The notes beneath the pieces are model-generated. The model saw only the letters and a program-made list of their open reading frames with translations. It searched no databases and was not told where the DNA came from. Below are positions 28,303-36,865 of a stretch of 64,000 bases of DNA, in pieces. Made by a program: the position numbers and the translations under genes. This DNA comes from an uncultured Massilia sp. Lineage in GTDB: Bacteria; Pseudomonadota; Gammaproteobacteria; Burkholderiales; Burkholderiaceae_D. The DNA lies in the NCBI RefSeq assembly GCF_913773735.1, contig NZ_CAJYEB010000025.1, positions 224,894-288,893 on the forward strand. The letters are read 5' to 3'. Every line of letters begins with the position of its first letter. The stretch's first letter is position 1.

Positions 28303-30165
28303 ATGACCAACACCGCCATCGCCGACCTGATCCTCACCAACGGGCGCTTCCACACACTGGACCGCAGCCGGCCCGAAGCCGACACGGTGGCGATCGCCGA
28401 TGGCCGCTTCCTGGCCGTCGGCGACGCGCAGGACGTGATGCGCCACCGTGGCCCCGCCACGCGCGTGATCGACCTCGACGGCCACACCGCCATCCCGGGC
28501 CTGAACGACTCGCACCTGCACCTGATCCGCGGCGGCCTGAACTACAACCTGGAGCTGCGCTGGGAAGGCGTGCCGTCGCTGGCCGACGCGCTGCGCATGC
28601 TGCGCGAGCAGGCCCAGCGCACCCCGCACCCGCAGTGGGTGCGCGTGGTCGGCGGCTGGAACGAATTCCAGTTCGCCGAAAAGCGCATGCCGACCCTGGA
28701 CGAACTGAACGCCGCCGCGCCCGACACGCCGGTGTTCGTGCTGCACCTGTACGACCGCGCCCTGCTCAACCGCGCCGCCCTGCGCGCGGTCGGCTACGAC
28801 AAGACCACCCCGAACCCGCCGGGCGGCGAGATCGTGCGCGACGGCGACGGCAATCCCACCGGCATGCTGATCGCGCGCCCCAACGCCATGATCCTGTACG
28901 CCACGCTGGCCAAGGGTCCCAAGCTGCCGCTCGAGCAGCAGGTCAATTCGACGCGCCACTTCATGCGCGAGCTGAACCGCCTGGGCCTGACCAGCGCCAT
29001 CGACGCCGGCGGCGGCTTCCAGAATTATCCCGAGGACTACCAGGTCGTCGAGCAGCTGGCCGCCGACGACCAGCTGACCGTGCGCATCGCCTACAACCTG
29101 TTCACCCAGAACAAGGGCCAGGAACTGCAGGACTTCCAGAAGTGGACCGACACCGTCGCGGTCGGCCAGGGCGACGACTGGTACCGCCACAACGGCGCCG
29201 GCGAGATGCTGGTGTTCTCGGCCGCCGACTTCGAGGACTTCCTGGAGCCGCGTCCGGACTTGCCGCAGGGCATGGAGGACGAGCTGGAGCAGGTGGTGCG
29301 CCACCTGGTCTCGAAGCGCTGGCCGTTCCGCCTGCACGCCACCTACGACGAATCGATCTCGCGCATGCTCGACGTGTTCGAGAAGGTCGACCGCGAGATC
29401 CCGTTCGCCGGCCTGCGCTGGATGTTCGACCACGCCGAGACCATCAGCGAACGCAACATCGAGCGCGTGCGCGCGCTCGGCGGCGGCATCGCGATCCAGC
29501 ACCGCATGGCCTTCCAGGGAGAATACTTCGTCGACCGCTACGGCGCCGAGGCCGCCAAGACCACGCCGCCGATCAAGCGCATGCTGGAAGCCGGCATCCC
29601 CGTCGGCGCCGGCACCGACGCCACCCGCGTGGCCAGCTACAACCCGTGGACGGCGCTGTACTGGCTGGTGTCGGGCCGCACCGTGGGCGGCCTGCGCCTG
29701 TACGAGCACGGCGCGCGCCTGGACCGCGACACGGCGCTCGAGCTGTGGACCGCCGGCAGCGCCTGGTTCTCCAGCGAACAGGGCAAGAAGGGCCGCATCG
29801 CGGAGGGCATGCTGGCCGACCTGGCCGTGCTGTCGGCCGACTATTTCCGCGTGCCCGAGGACGACATCAAGGCGATCGAATCGGTGCTGACCATCGTCGG
29901 CGGCAAGCTCGTCTATGCCCAGGGCGCCTTCGGCGACTACGCGCCGCCGGCGATTCCCGTGCTGCCCGAGTGGTCGCCGGTGGCGAAGGTGCCGGGCCAC
30001 TACCGCCCGGCCCCGGCCCAGGCGTCCGCGCTGCTGCCGCACCAGTGCAAGGGCGCCTGCGGCGTGCACGCGCACGCCCACGACAAGGCGCGCCGCTCCA
30101 GCATGCCGGTCTCGGATTTCTCGGCGTTCTGGGGCGCGCTGGGCTGCTCCTGCTTCGCATTCTGA
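28303..30165 (+). CDS. Amidohydrolase, YtcJ type, with Cys/His-rich C-terminus
   Basis: 620 residues. The body parallels the exported protein at 10144: ADLILTNGRFHTL, GLNDSHLHLI, RLHATYDESISR, FDHAETISE and GAGTDATRVASYNPW. There is no signal peptide, so it is cytoplasmic. After about residue 575 it gains a tail containing HQCKGACGVHAHAHDK and GCSCFAF, a possible extra metal site absent from the paralogue. CAGGAG precedes the ATG. It follows the HTH gene by 50 bp and precedes the YoaK-like gene by 14 bp, suggesting one operon. Confidence 0.88.
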   Translation: MTNTAIADLILTNGRFHTLDRSRPEADTVAIADGRFLAVGDAQDVMRHRGPATRVIDLDGHTAIPGLNDSHLHLIRGGLNYNLELRWEGVPSLADALRMLREQAQRTPHPQWVRVVGGWNEFQFAEKRMPTLDELNAAAPDTPVFVLHLYDRALLNRAALRAVGYDKTTPNPPGGEIVRDGDGNPTGMLIARPNAMILYATLAKGPKLPLEQQVNSTRHFMRELNRLGLTSAIDAGGGFQNYPEDYQVVEQLAADDQLTVRIAYNLFTQNKGQELQDFQKWTDTVAVGQGDDWYRHNGAGEMLVFSAADFEDFLEPRPDLPQGMEDELEQVVRHLVSKRWPFRLHATYDESISRMLDVFEKVDREIPFAGLRWMFDHAETISERNIERVRALGGGIAIQHRMAFQGEYFVDRYGAEAAKTTPPIKRMLEAGIPVGAGTDATRVASYNPWTALYWLVSGRTVGGLRLYEHGARLDRDTALELWTAGSAWFSSEQGKKGRIAEGMLADLAVLSADYFRVPEDDIKAIESVLTIVGGKLVYAQGAFGDYAPPAIPVLPEWSPVAKVPGHYRPAPAQASALLPHQCKGACGVHAHAHDKARRSSMPVSDFSAFWGALGCSCFAF

Positions 30166-30179
30166 GGAGGCGCTTCCAG

Positions 30180-30887
30180 ATGGTCAAACCCACTGACCTG
30201 ACGCTCGGCGTCTGCCTCGGCCTGATCGCCGGCTACGTCGACACGGCCGGCTTCGTGGCCCTGTTCGGGCTGTTCACGGCCCACGTCACCGGAAACTTCG
30301 TGCTGATCGGCACCGAGCTGGCGCGTCCCTCCGGCGGCCACGTGCTGCTGCTGAAGTTCCTGGCGGTGCCGGCCTTCGCGGCCGGCGTGATCGGCGCCCG
30401 CCTGCTCGACTTCCGCTGCGCGCGCCTGCACCACAACCCGGCACGCCCGCTGCTGCGCCTGCAGCTGCTGCTGCTGGTCGGCTTCACCGTCGCCGGCATC
30501 GTCGCCACGCCGTTCAAGGATGCGCGCGAACCGCTGGTGCTGCTGTGCGGCATCCTGGGCGCGGCCGGCATGGGCGTGCACAACGCGGCCGGCAAGCTGC
30601 AGTTCGGCCGCCTGGCGCCGACGACGGTGATGACCGGCAACGTCACGGAATTGCTGATCGACATGACCGACATGGCCAGCGGCCGCGCCACCCAGGCGGT
30701 GCGCGAGCGCTTCGTCAAGTTCTTCTGGCCCGTGCTGGCCTTCGCCCTCGGCTGCATCGCCGGCGGCACGGCCTATGTGTGGTTCGGCTTCTGGTGCATG
30801 CTGCCGGCGCTGGTGCTGCTGGCCTTCCTCAGCCTGCTCGACTGGCCGATGCCGGCGGCGGCGCCCGCCGCGGCCAAGCCGGCCTGA
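30180..30887 (+). CDS. YoaK/DUF1275 family membrane protein
   Basis: 235 residues with about six membrane helices. The family signature AGYVDTAGFVALFGLFTAHVTGN lies at residues 17-39, and a second half carries GAAGMGVHNAAGKLQF and TTVMTGNVTELLID. Members are inner-membrane proteins of unknown function, possibly carriers. GAGGAGG lies 9 nt before the ATG. Placement directly after the amidohydrolase suggests uptake or export of its substrate or product, which is inference. Confidence 0.88.
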   Translation: MVKPTDLTLGVCLGLIAGYVDTAGFVALFGLFTAHVTGNFVLIGTELARPSGGHVLLLKFLAVPAFAAGVIGARLLDFRCARLHHNPARPLLRLQLLLLVGFTVAGIVATPFKDAREPLVLLCGILGAAGMGVHNAAGKLQFGRLAPTTVMTGNVTELLIDMTDMASGRATQAVRERFVKFFWPVLAFALGCIAGGTAYVWFGFWCMLPALVLLAFLSLLDWPMPAAAPAAAKPA

Positions 30888-30984
30888 CGCCGGCCAGCAG
30901 CAACAAGGGCCGCGGCCGCGGCCGCGGCCGTGGCCTTCCCTCCGGGAACCGGGCGCATGCGCCGGCTTTCCCTTTGCCCGTCCT

Positions 30985-31014
30985 GCCGCGGCCACGGCGC
31001 GGCGGGCGTTTTTT
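30985..31014 (+). terminator. Rho-independent terminator after YoaK-like gene
   Basis: A 6-bp stem GCCGCG/CGCGGC with a 7-nt loop is followed by GGGCG and a T6 run ending at 31014. It sits 97 bp after the YoaK-like stop and abuts the end of the convergent flippase gene. A run of GGCCGC units at about 30909-30930 upstream may pair with the same region. Confidence 0.75.
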
Positions 31015-32264
31015 CACGCGAACGCGCGGCCGCGCAGCGAATACTGGTGCGACAGGTACAGGTAGACGAGGTACAGCAGGCAGCGCCCGGCGGCGTAGCC
31101 GAGTATGCCCTGGTGAAACGACAGCGGCGCGCTGAACGCGACGAGCGTCACCAGGAACAGCGCCAGCTGCCATGCCAGTTCCATCTTCTGCTTGCCGACG
31201 ACGAAGAACACGTAGCTGAGCGGACTGGCGACGAAGTTCAGGAAGCACAACGGCGCCAGGATGCGCGCCAGCTCCCCGGCCGGCCGCCAGCCCGGGCCGA
31301 ACAGCCAGGCGAACAGCGGCGGCGCGAACAGCAGCAGGACCAGCGTCGGCAGCACGGCCAGCAGCAGCAGCGCCCGGAACGCGGTGCGATAGGCGCCACG
31401 GCAATTGCCGACCGACTGGAACTCGCGCACGGCCTGGCGCTTGAACACGTCCAGCACGGACGCGGCCACCAGCGACACCGGGGCCGCCAGCACGCGCTGG
31501 GCCAGCGCGAACAGGCCGGCCGCCGCCACGCCGTGGTGGATGCCGATCATGAACAAAGGCAATTGCCCGGTCACGGCATTGAGCAGGCTGGACGGCAAGG
31601 AAAAGCGCCAGAACGCCTGGTGCCGGGCCAGGCAGGCGCGCTGTTCCCGGTCCAGCGCGAGCCGCAGGCGGGCGGCGGGCGGCGACAGCAGCCGCCGTCC
31701 CGCCCACAGGCCGGCGCCCAGCCCGATCAACTGCCCCGCCAGCAGGGCGCCGCCGTCCAGGCCCGCGTACAGCAGCGCGAGCTGGCTGGCGGCGATCGCG
31801 CCGGCCTGCAGGATCTTGGCCCTGGCCGCCTTGCCGAAGCGCTCCTGCGCGGCCGCATACGCCAGCATCGTCTGCATGCAGGCCGTCAGCCAGGTGCCGG
31901 CGCCGATGGTCAGCAGTGCGAAGCAGGACATGGCGCGTGGCGGCGGCAGGTCCAGCAGCCACGCCACGCCCGCGAGCAGCGTCAGCGCCAGCGCGACGGC
32001 GGTGGCGCTGTACACGACGATCCCGAAGCAGAGCCGCTGCCGCCGCCGGTCGTGCTCGACGACCATGGCGGTGTCGATGCGCAGCGTGGCGGCGATCGAG
32101 GTCACGGCGACGACGCCGAGCCAGACGCTGAAGCCGCCCAGCTCGGCCGGCGTGCACAGGCGTGTGAGCAGGGGCGCCGCGAGCATCGGCAACAGTTGCG
32201 CACCGGCCGCACCGAGCAGGACGGTAACGACACTGTTCCAGAACGCGGACCGCGACACGTGCAT
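31014..32264 (-). CDS. Oligosaccharide flippase family protein (Wzx-like)
   Basis: 416 residues, around twelve membrane helices with the polysaccharide-synthase signature near the start (SVVTVLLGAAGAQLLPMLAAPLL, RLCTPAELGGFSVWLGVVAV). Further segments such as GLFALAQRVLAAPVSL fit the MATE/MOP flippase superfamily. It would move lipid-linked sugars across the inner membrane. No glycosyltransferases flank it, so it is an isolated member rather than part of an O-antigen locus. The start at 32264 has only a weak purine-rich leader. Confidence 0.85.
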   Translation of the reverse strand: MHVSRSAFWNSVVTVLLGAAGAQLLPMLAAPLLTRLCTPAELGGFSVWLGVVAVTSIAATLRIDTAMVVEHDRRRQRLCFGIVVYSATAVALALTLLAGVAWLLDLPPPRAMSCFALLTIGAGTWLTACMQTMLAYAAAQERFGKAARAKILQAGAIAASQLALLYAGLDGGALLAGQLIGLGAGLWAGRRLLSPPAARLRLALDREQRACLARHQAFWRFSLPSSLLNAVTGQLPLFMIGIHHGVAAAGLFALAQRVLAAPVSLVAASVLDVFKRQAVREFQSVGNCRGAYRTAFRALLLLAVLPTLVLLLFAPPLFAWLFGPGWRPAGELARILAPLCFLNFVASPLSYVFFVVGKQKMELAWQLALFLVTLVAFSAPLSFHQGILGYAAGRCLLYLVYLYLSHQYSLRGRAFA

Positions 32265-32418
32265 GGGCTACCCTCTGGATCCGGCGGATCCGCAGCACGG
32301 CCGCACGACGGGGAATCCGTCGCGACGGCCTGCGGCCCATGGTAGGCCGGCGCCCGTGGCGGCCCTTCATCCACGTCGAACGGCCCATGTAAAAACGTGT
32401 AAAGACACGGCGCCGGGC

Positions 32419-33252
32419 CTACAACGCGATCACGAGTCCGGGCCGGAAGGCCTCCTGCTCGCCCTTGCTGGCATAGCCGAGTGGATTGGCGACCACGCGG
32501 CAGGCGCGCTTGCGGCCGTCGACCTCGGTGTCCGCCACGTAGTCGTTAGCGCAGTGCAAGTGTCCATGCATCCAGACGTCGGCCAGCGCCAGCATGTCGT
32601 CGAGCGCATTGCAAAAGCCCGCCGTGCCCGGCGTCAGGCCGTAGCGCGGATCGGCGCTGCGCAGGCTGGGCGCGAAATGGGTCACCGCGACGGTACTGCC
32701 GTCGAACGGCGCGGCCAGCGCGGCGCGCAGCCAGGCCTGGCAATCCAGCGCCATGGCGCGCTGCTGCTCGGCCAGCACCGGATGGCCGTCGCGCAGCGTG
32801 GTGTTCTTGCTGAGGTAATAGTTGGCCGCCCGGAACGCTTTTTCGCGCATCCGCAGGCGCTTGTCGGGATCCGGCTCGCGGCCGGCCAGCGCGTCGAAGT
32901 CCGCCCACAACGTGGTGCCGACGAAGCGCACGGCGCCGATGACGATCGTCTCGCGATCCAGCCATTCGATGCCCAGCTGCGCGCAGGTGGCGCGCAGGCG
33001 CGCGTAGGCCGCGTCGTGGTCGAGCGCGTCGAATTCGTGGTTGCCCGGGACGTACAGCACGCGCGCGCGCGGCGCGTCCGCGCGCCGCGGCGAGAAGCGG
33101 CCCAGGCCGAAGTCGTCGCTGCGCAGGCGCGAGTTCGACTGGTAGGAGCCGATGTCGCCGGCGAGCACCACGACGTCGGTGTCCGGGGCGATGTGGGGAA
33201 CGAAATCGGGATAGCGTTCGAGGTGCAGGTCGGAGAAAAGCTGGATGCGCAT
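32419..33252 (-). CDS. Metallophosphoesterase
   Basis: 277 residues, calcineurin-like fold. Dimetal motifs are in the usual order: SDLHLE (residues 7-12), [24 protein letters not shown] and [12 protein letters not shown]. These enzymes hydrolyse phosphomonoesters, phosphodiesters or nucleotides. No signal peptide is present. It stands alone between the flippase and the second chloroperoxidase-type hydrolase. Substrate not predictable. Confidence 0.92.
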   Translation of the reverse strand: MRIQLFSDLHLERYPDFVPHIAPDTDVVVLAGDIGSYQSNSRLRSDDFGLGRFSPRRADAPRARVLYVPGNHEFDALDHDAAYARLRATCAQLGIEWLDRETIVIGAVRFVGTTLWADFDALAGREPDPDKRLRMREKAFRAANYYLSKNTTLRDGHPVLAEQQRAMALDCQAWLRAALAAPFDGSTVAVTHFAPSLRSADPRYGLTPGTAGFCNALDDMLALADVWMHGHLHCANDYVADTEVDGRKRACRVVANPLGYASKGEQEAFRPGLVIAL

Positions 33253-33397
33253 GGCAGCCAGTATAGCGTCCCGTCCGGCGTCCCGGGCGCGGCGCGCACG
33301 TTTGCGCGGGATCGCAGCGGCGCCACGGGCGGCGAACCCGGCGCGGACGGCCCTGTCTGACCCCGACAGCCACCCATTTCAACGAACGGAGCGTCGC

Positions 33398-34240
33398 ATG
33401 CACAACGACAGGTTCACCGACTACGTCACCACCGGCGACGGCGTGCGCATCTTCTACAAGGACTGGGGCAGCGGCACCCCCATCGTGTTCTCGCACGGCT
33501 GGCCGCTGAGCGCGGACGACTGGGACAACCAGATGCTGTTCTTCCTCGGCCAGGGCTTTCGCGTGATCGCCCACGACCGGCGCGGGCACGGCCGCTCCAG
33601 CCAGGTATCCGGCGGGCACGACATGGACCACTATGCCGACGACCTGGCCGCCGTGGTGCGGCACCTGGACCTGCGCGGCGCCATCCACGTCGGCCACTCG
33701 ACCGGCGGCGGCGAGGTGGTGCGCTACCTGGCCAGCCACGGCGAGGAGCGCGCCGCCAGGGCCGTGCTGATCGCTGCCGTGCCCCCGCTGATGCTGCGCA
33801 CCGACGCCAATCCGGAAGGCCTGCCTATCGACGTGTTCGACGGCCTGCGCGCCCAGCTGGCCGCCAACCGCGCCCAGTTCTACCGCGACATCGCGGCCGG
33901 CCCCTTCTACGGCTACAACCGTCCCGGCGCCGAGCCCCGCGAAGGCGTCATCGCCAACTGGTGGCGCCAGGGCATGCAGGGCGCGGCCAAGGCCCACTAC
34001 GACGGCATCGCCGCCTTCTCGGAAACCGACTTCACGGCGGACCTGCGCAAGCTGGCGCTGCCGGTGCTGGTGCAGCACGGCGACGATGACCAGGTCGTGC
34101 CCTACCGAGCCTCGGCGCCGCTCACCGCGCGCCTGCTGCAGCGCGGTACGCTCAAGACCTATGCGGGATTTCCGCACGGCATGCCGACGACGCATGCGCA
34201 GCGTATCAATGCGGACATCCTGGCGTTCATCCGGGGCTGA
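33398..34240 (+). CDS. Alpha/beta hydrolase, non-heme chloroperoxidase type (second copy)
   Basis: 280 residues. Aligns over its full length with the protein at 17824: [26 protein letters not shown] with Ser101, [15 protein letters not shown] and the C-terminal HGMPTTH. Both are therefore paralogues within one window, each near a XapX protein. The start follows ACGGAGCGTCGC. No TTCGTAT-type site was found directly upstream of this copy. A REP-like element follows its stop. Confidence 0.9.
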   Translation: MHNDRFTDYVTTGDGVRIFYKDWGSGTPIVFSHGWPLSADDWDNQMLFFLGQGFRVIAHDRRGHGRSSQVSGGHDMDHYADDLAAVVRHLDLRGAIHVGHSTGGGEVVRYLASHGEERAARAVLIAAVPPLMLRTDANPEGLPIDVFDGLRAQLAANRAQFYRDIAAGPFYGYNRPGAEPREGVIANWWRQGMQGAAKAHYDGIAAFSETDFTADLRKLALPVLVQHGDDDQVVPYRASAPLTARLLQRGTLKTYAGFPHGMPTTHAQRINADILAFIRG

Positions 34241-34276
34241 TCGGAAACGCGCAACCGGCCGCCCTTGCCGCAAACC

Positions 34277-34362
34277 CGTCGCCCCGGCGCCGGCCGGGGC
34301 CGAATTTGCGCGCAGCACGGCAACGCTCGCAACATGGGACCCCGGCCTGCGCCGGGGCGACG
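34277..34362. repeat. REP-like palindromic element, copy B
   Basis: 86 bp with 23-bp inverted ends differing at one position (left CGTCGCCCCGGCGC..., right its reverse complement). A 40-bp centre is unrelated to that of copy A at 10025-10112. The outer ends match copy A. It lies between the convergent hydrolase and FixJ-like genes and may double as a bidirectional terminator. Confidence 0.7.
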
Positions 34363-34386
34363 GGCGCGGTGCCACGCCACCCAACG

Positions 34387-35010
34387 TCAGCGCCGGCGGG
34401 TGCTCTCGATGCCGAGCTTCTCGGCCATGCGCACCAGCTCGGCCAGCGTGCGCGTGCCCATCTTCTGCATCAGGTTGCGCTTGTGGACCTTGGCCATGAT
34501 CTCGCTGATGCCCATCTCGTCGGCGATCTGCTTGTTGAGCAGGCCGCCGATGGCCAGCGCGAACACTTCGCGCTCGCGCGGCGTCAGTTGCGCGTGGCGC
34601 TGGGACAGCGCGTCGGACTCGCGCCGCAGCGCGATGCGGGACGCGTCGGCGGTCAGCGCCTCGCCGACCGCGCCCAGCAGCGCCTCGGGATCGACCGGCT
34701 TGGTGAGGAATTCGTTGGCGCCCGCCTTCATCGCCGCCACCGACAGCGGGATCGTGCCATGGCCGGTAAGAAAGATGACCGGCAGCGCGAGGTGGCGCTG
34801 GGCCATGTGCTGCAGCACGCTCATGCCGTCCAGCTGCGGCATCTGCATGTCGAGGATCAGGCAGGCCGGCACGGTGGGCGCCGGCGCGGCCAGCAGTGCG
34901 TTCGCGTCGGCGAACGCGTGCACCGCATAGCCCGCGGATTCGAGCAGGTCGGCCAGGCTGCGGCGGATGGCGGGGTCGTCGTCCAGTACCATCACCACCT
35001 GCTCGTCCAT
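34387..35010 (-). CDS. FixJ/NarL-type response regulator
   Basis: 207 residues. The receiver has acidic residues Asp10-12, phospho-acceptor Asp54 (LILDMQMPQLDG) and Lys104 (LTKPVDP). The C-terminal LuxR-type helix-turn-helix covers about 140-200 (LTPREREVFALAIGGLLNKQIADEMG). GGAGGCGACG precedes the ATG. It lies downstream of a receiver-only gene and the XapX/YcaC-like genes on the same strand and near the Y_Y_Y sensor kinase at 36866. It is the best local candidate for binding the TTCGTAT-type sites. Confidence 0.93.
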   Translation of the reverse strand: MDEQVVMVLDDDPAIRRSLADLLESAGYAVHAFADANALLAAPAPTVPACLILDMQMPQLDGMSVLQHMAQRHLALPVIFLTGHGTIPLSVAAMKAGANEFLTKPVDPEALLGAVGEALTADASRIALRRESDALSQRHAQLTPREREVFALAIGGLLNKQIADEMGISEIMAKVHKRNLMQKMGTRTLAELVRMAEKLGIESTRRR

Positions 35011-35090
35011 CGTCGCCTCCCTGTCGATTGCAGCCGCAAGCATAGCGGAAATCGGCGGGATGTGTCGGGAAAGCAATCGGGTACGGAACG

Positions 35091-35483
35091 TCACCGGGGA
35101 GCCCCCCGCTGCGGGATCGAATCGATCAGCGCCAGCAGGCATTCCGGGTCGACGGGCTTGCGCATCAGCGCGAGCGCGCCGGCGCCCCGGGCGCGGCCGT
35201 CGAGCGACGGATCGGCGTCGCCGGTGATGAAGATCAGTTGCAATTGGGGCGCGCTGCGCCGCAGCGACGTGCCCAGGGCGAAGCCGTCGGCATCGTCGAG
35301 GTGGATGTCGAGCACGGCGCAGTGCGCGCCGGCCGGGTCGGCGCCGGCCAGCAGCGCGGCGCCGCTGGCATAGCCTTCGGCCTCGTAGCCGGCGGCGCGC
35401 AGCAGCCACAGCACGCCGGTACGGACCGCCTCGTCGTCGTCGACGACGAGGACCGGGGACGCGGCTTCAGGCGGCGGGGTCAT
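35091..35483 (-). CDS. Receiver-only response regulator
   Basis: 130 residues, a single CheY-like receiver: acidic Asp15-17 (VVDDDEAV), phospho-acceptor Asp59 (AVLDIHLDDADG) and Lys109 (LMRKPVDP). There is no output domain. Its ATG lies inside the XapX gene (17-bp overlap) and it precedes the FixJ-like regulator by 80 bp. It could be a phosphate sink or an intermediate in a relay with the nearby sensor kinases. Confidence 0.88.
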   Translation of the reverse strand: MTPPPEAASPVLVVDDDEAVRTGVLWLLRAAGYEAEGYASGAALLAGADPAGAHCAVLDIHLDDADGFALGTSLRRSAPQLQLIFITGDADPSLDGRARGAGALALMRKPVDPECLLALIDSIPQRGAPR

Positions 35484-35727
35484 GCGGCGCCTGGCGGGGC
35501 GCTTCCACCCCGCTGATCCTGGACACGCACTCGCTGCGGAACCACGAGATCGTGACCGGCTCGCCGGAGATCAGGCGTTTGGCGATGGGCACGGCCTGCT
35601 CGCCGACCAGCATGCCGAACAGGCCGATCAGGGCGATCGCCGGCGGGGCCGGGGAACGCACCTGCAGCAATGCATAGATGCAGCCGACCAGCAGGCCGAC
35701 CGCCAGTGAAACCAGGTAGAACTTCAT
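35467..35727 (-). CDS. XapX domain membrane protein
   Basis: 86 residues. The XapX domain occupies residues 1-50: a membrane helix (MKFYLVSLAVGLLVGCIYAL), the loop LQVRSPAPPAIAL and a second hydrophobic helix (IGLFGMLVGEQAVPIAKRL). The tail is hydrophilic. The function of XapX proteins is unknown. It overlaps the receiver-only gene by 17 bp and follows the YcaC-like hydrolase by 271 bp. That gap shows no gene or clear signal. Confidence 0.88.
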   Translation of the reverse strand: MKFYLVSLAVGLLVGCIYALLQVRSPAPPAIALIGLFGMLVGEQAVPIAKRLISGEPVTISWFRSECVSRISGVEAPRQAPHDPAA

Positions 35728-35998
35728 GATCCTTCCTGTCCTTGAAGATGCCGGGCCGGACGGCGTTGCCGGCCGGGAGCCCGCGTGGCGGAGGGGTTCG
35801 CGCCAGCGCCGCCGACGACCGGCGAGCGTGCGACGCTACCGGTGCTTCGGCAGCCTGGGCCGAACCTTCTCCTGCCGCGCGGACTCCCGGGGGCGCGCCG
35901 GCCTGGCGTGGGGAATCCCGGCCGCCGGTGGCGGCCGGGGACGTCCTGTTGCGCGAACCGCGGCCGGGGATGGCGGGCCGCGGAACCCGTCCGTCCGC

Positions 35999-36691
35999 TC
36001 AGCGGATCGGCGCCGCCACCGGCGCCAGCACCTCGTGGCCCGGCTGGGCGCGCTGCGGCGTCTTGTGCACCATCGTGTAGGCGTAGTCCACGCCCATGCC
36101 GTAGGCGCCCGAATGCTCCTTGGCGATCTTCGTGACGGCATCGTAGGTGTCGCGGTTCTTCCAGTCGCGCTGCCATTCCAGCAGCACCTGCTGCCAGGTC
36201 ACCGGCACCACGCCGGCCTGGATCATGCGCTGCATCGCGTAGTCGTGGGCTTCCTTGGTGGTGCCGCCCGAAGCGTCGGCGACCATGTAGATCTCGTAGT
36301 CGCCTTCCAGCATCGCGCACAGCGCGAAGGTGGTGTTGCAGACCTCGGTCCAGAGGCCGGCGACGACGACCTTCTTGCGGCCGTTGGCGGCCAGCGCGTC
36401 GCGCACCTTCTGGTCGTCCCAGGAGTTCATCGAGGTGCGCTCGAGGATCGGCTTGCCCGGGAACACGTCCAGCAGTTCCGGGTAGGTGTAGCCCGAGAAG
36501 CTTTCGCTCTCGACGGTGGTGATGGTGGTCGGGATATTGAACACGACGGCGGACTTGGCCAGCGCGACGACGTTGTTCTTCAGGACCTGGCGGTCGATCG
36601 ACTGCACGCCGAAGGCCATCTGCGGCTGGTGGTCGATGATGATCAGCTGGCTGTTCTGCGGCGTCAGCACTTCGAGTTTTGGATTGCTCAT
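35999..36691 (-). CDS. Isochorismatase-like hydrolase, YcaC type
   Basis: 230 residues, cysteine hydrolase fold. The catalytic Asp is Asp20 (LIIIDHQPQMAF) and the nucleophile is Cys118 (AGLWTEVCN). The segment TTVESESFSGYTYPEL and the tail with HKTPQ are typical of the YcaC group, whose substrates are unsettled. The start at 36691 has no strong ribosome site. The divergent region towards the sensor kinase contains a TTCGTAT-type site 107 bp upstream of this gene. Confidence 0.9.
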   Translation of the reverse strand: MSNPKLEVLTPQNSQLIIIDHQPQMAFGVQSIDRQVLKNNVVALAKSAVVFNIPTTITTVESESFSGYTYPELLDVFPGKPILERTSMNSWDDQKVRDALAANGRKKVVVAGLWTEVCNTTFALCAMLEGDYEIYMVADASGGTTKEAHDYAMQRMIQAGVVPVTWQQVLLEWQRDWKNRDTYDAVTKIAKEHSGAYGMGVDYAYTMVHKTPQRAQPGHEVLAPVAAPIR

Positions 36692-36797
36692 TTGAATGTC
36701 CTCGACAGGGATAGGGAGGCGGTGGCGCGGCACCGGAAACCCGGCGCCCGATGCGCACCGGCCAGGGCATGGTAGTTCGACCGCCAGGGCGTCACCA

Positions 36798-36814
36798 GTA
36801 TCCGTTCGTATAGC
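36798..36814. promoter_or_regulatory. TATMCSTTCGTATR site 5, in divergent promoter region
   Basis: AGTATCCGTTCGTATAG; arms ATCCG and CGTAT around TT, one mismatch from a perfect dyad. It lies 51 bp before the sensor kinase start and about 107 bp before the YcaC-like gene start on the other strand. Confidence 0.5.
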
Positions 36815-36865
36815 TGATCGCGCGCCGCGCATGCATGGCGCGCATACTTCCCTTAAAATATTTAC

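Noticed and set aside
35728..35998. Possible small gene in the 271-bp gap between XapX and the YcaC-like hydrolase
   Set aside because: Frames here are Arg/Pro-rich with no ribosome site and no familiar sequence.
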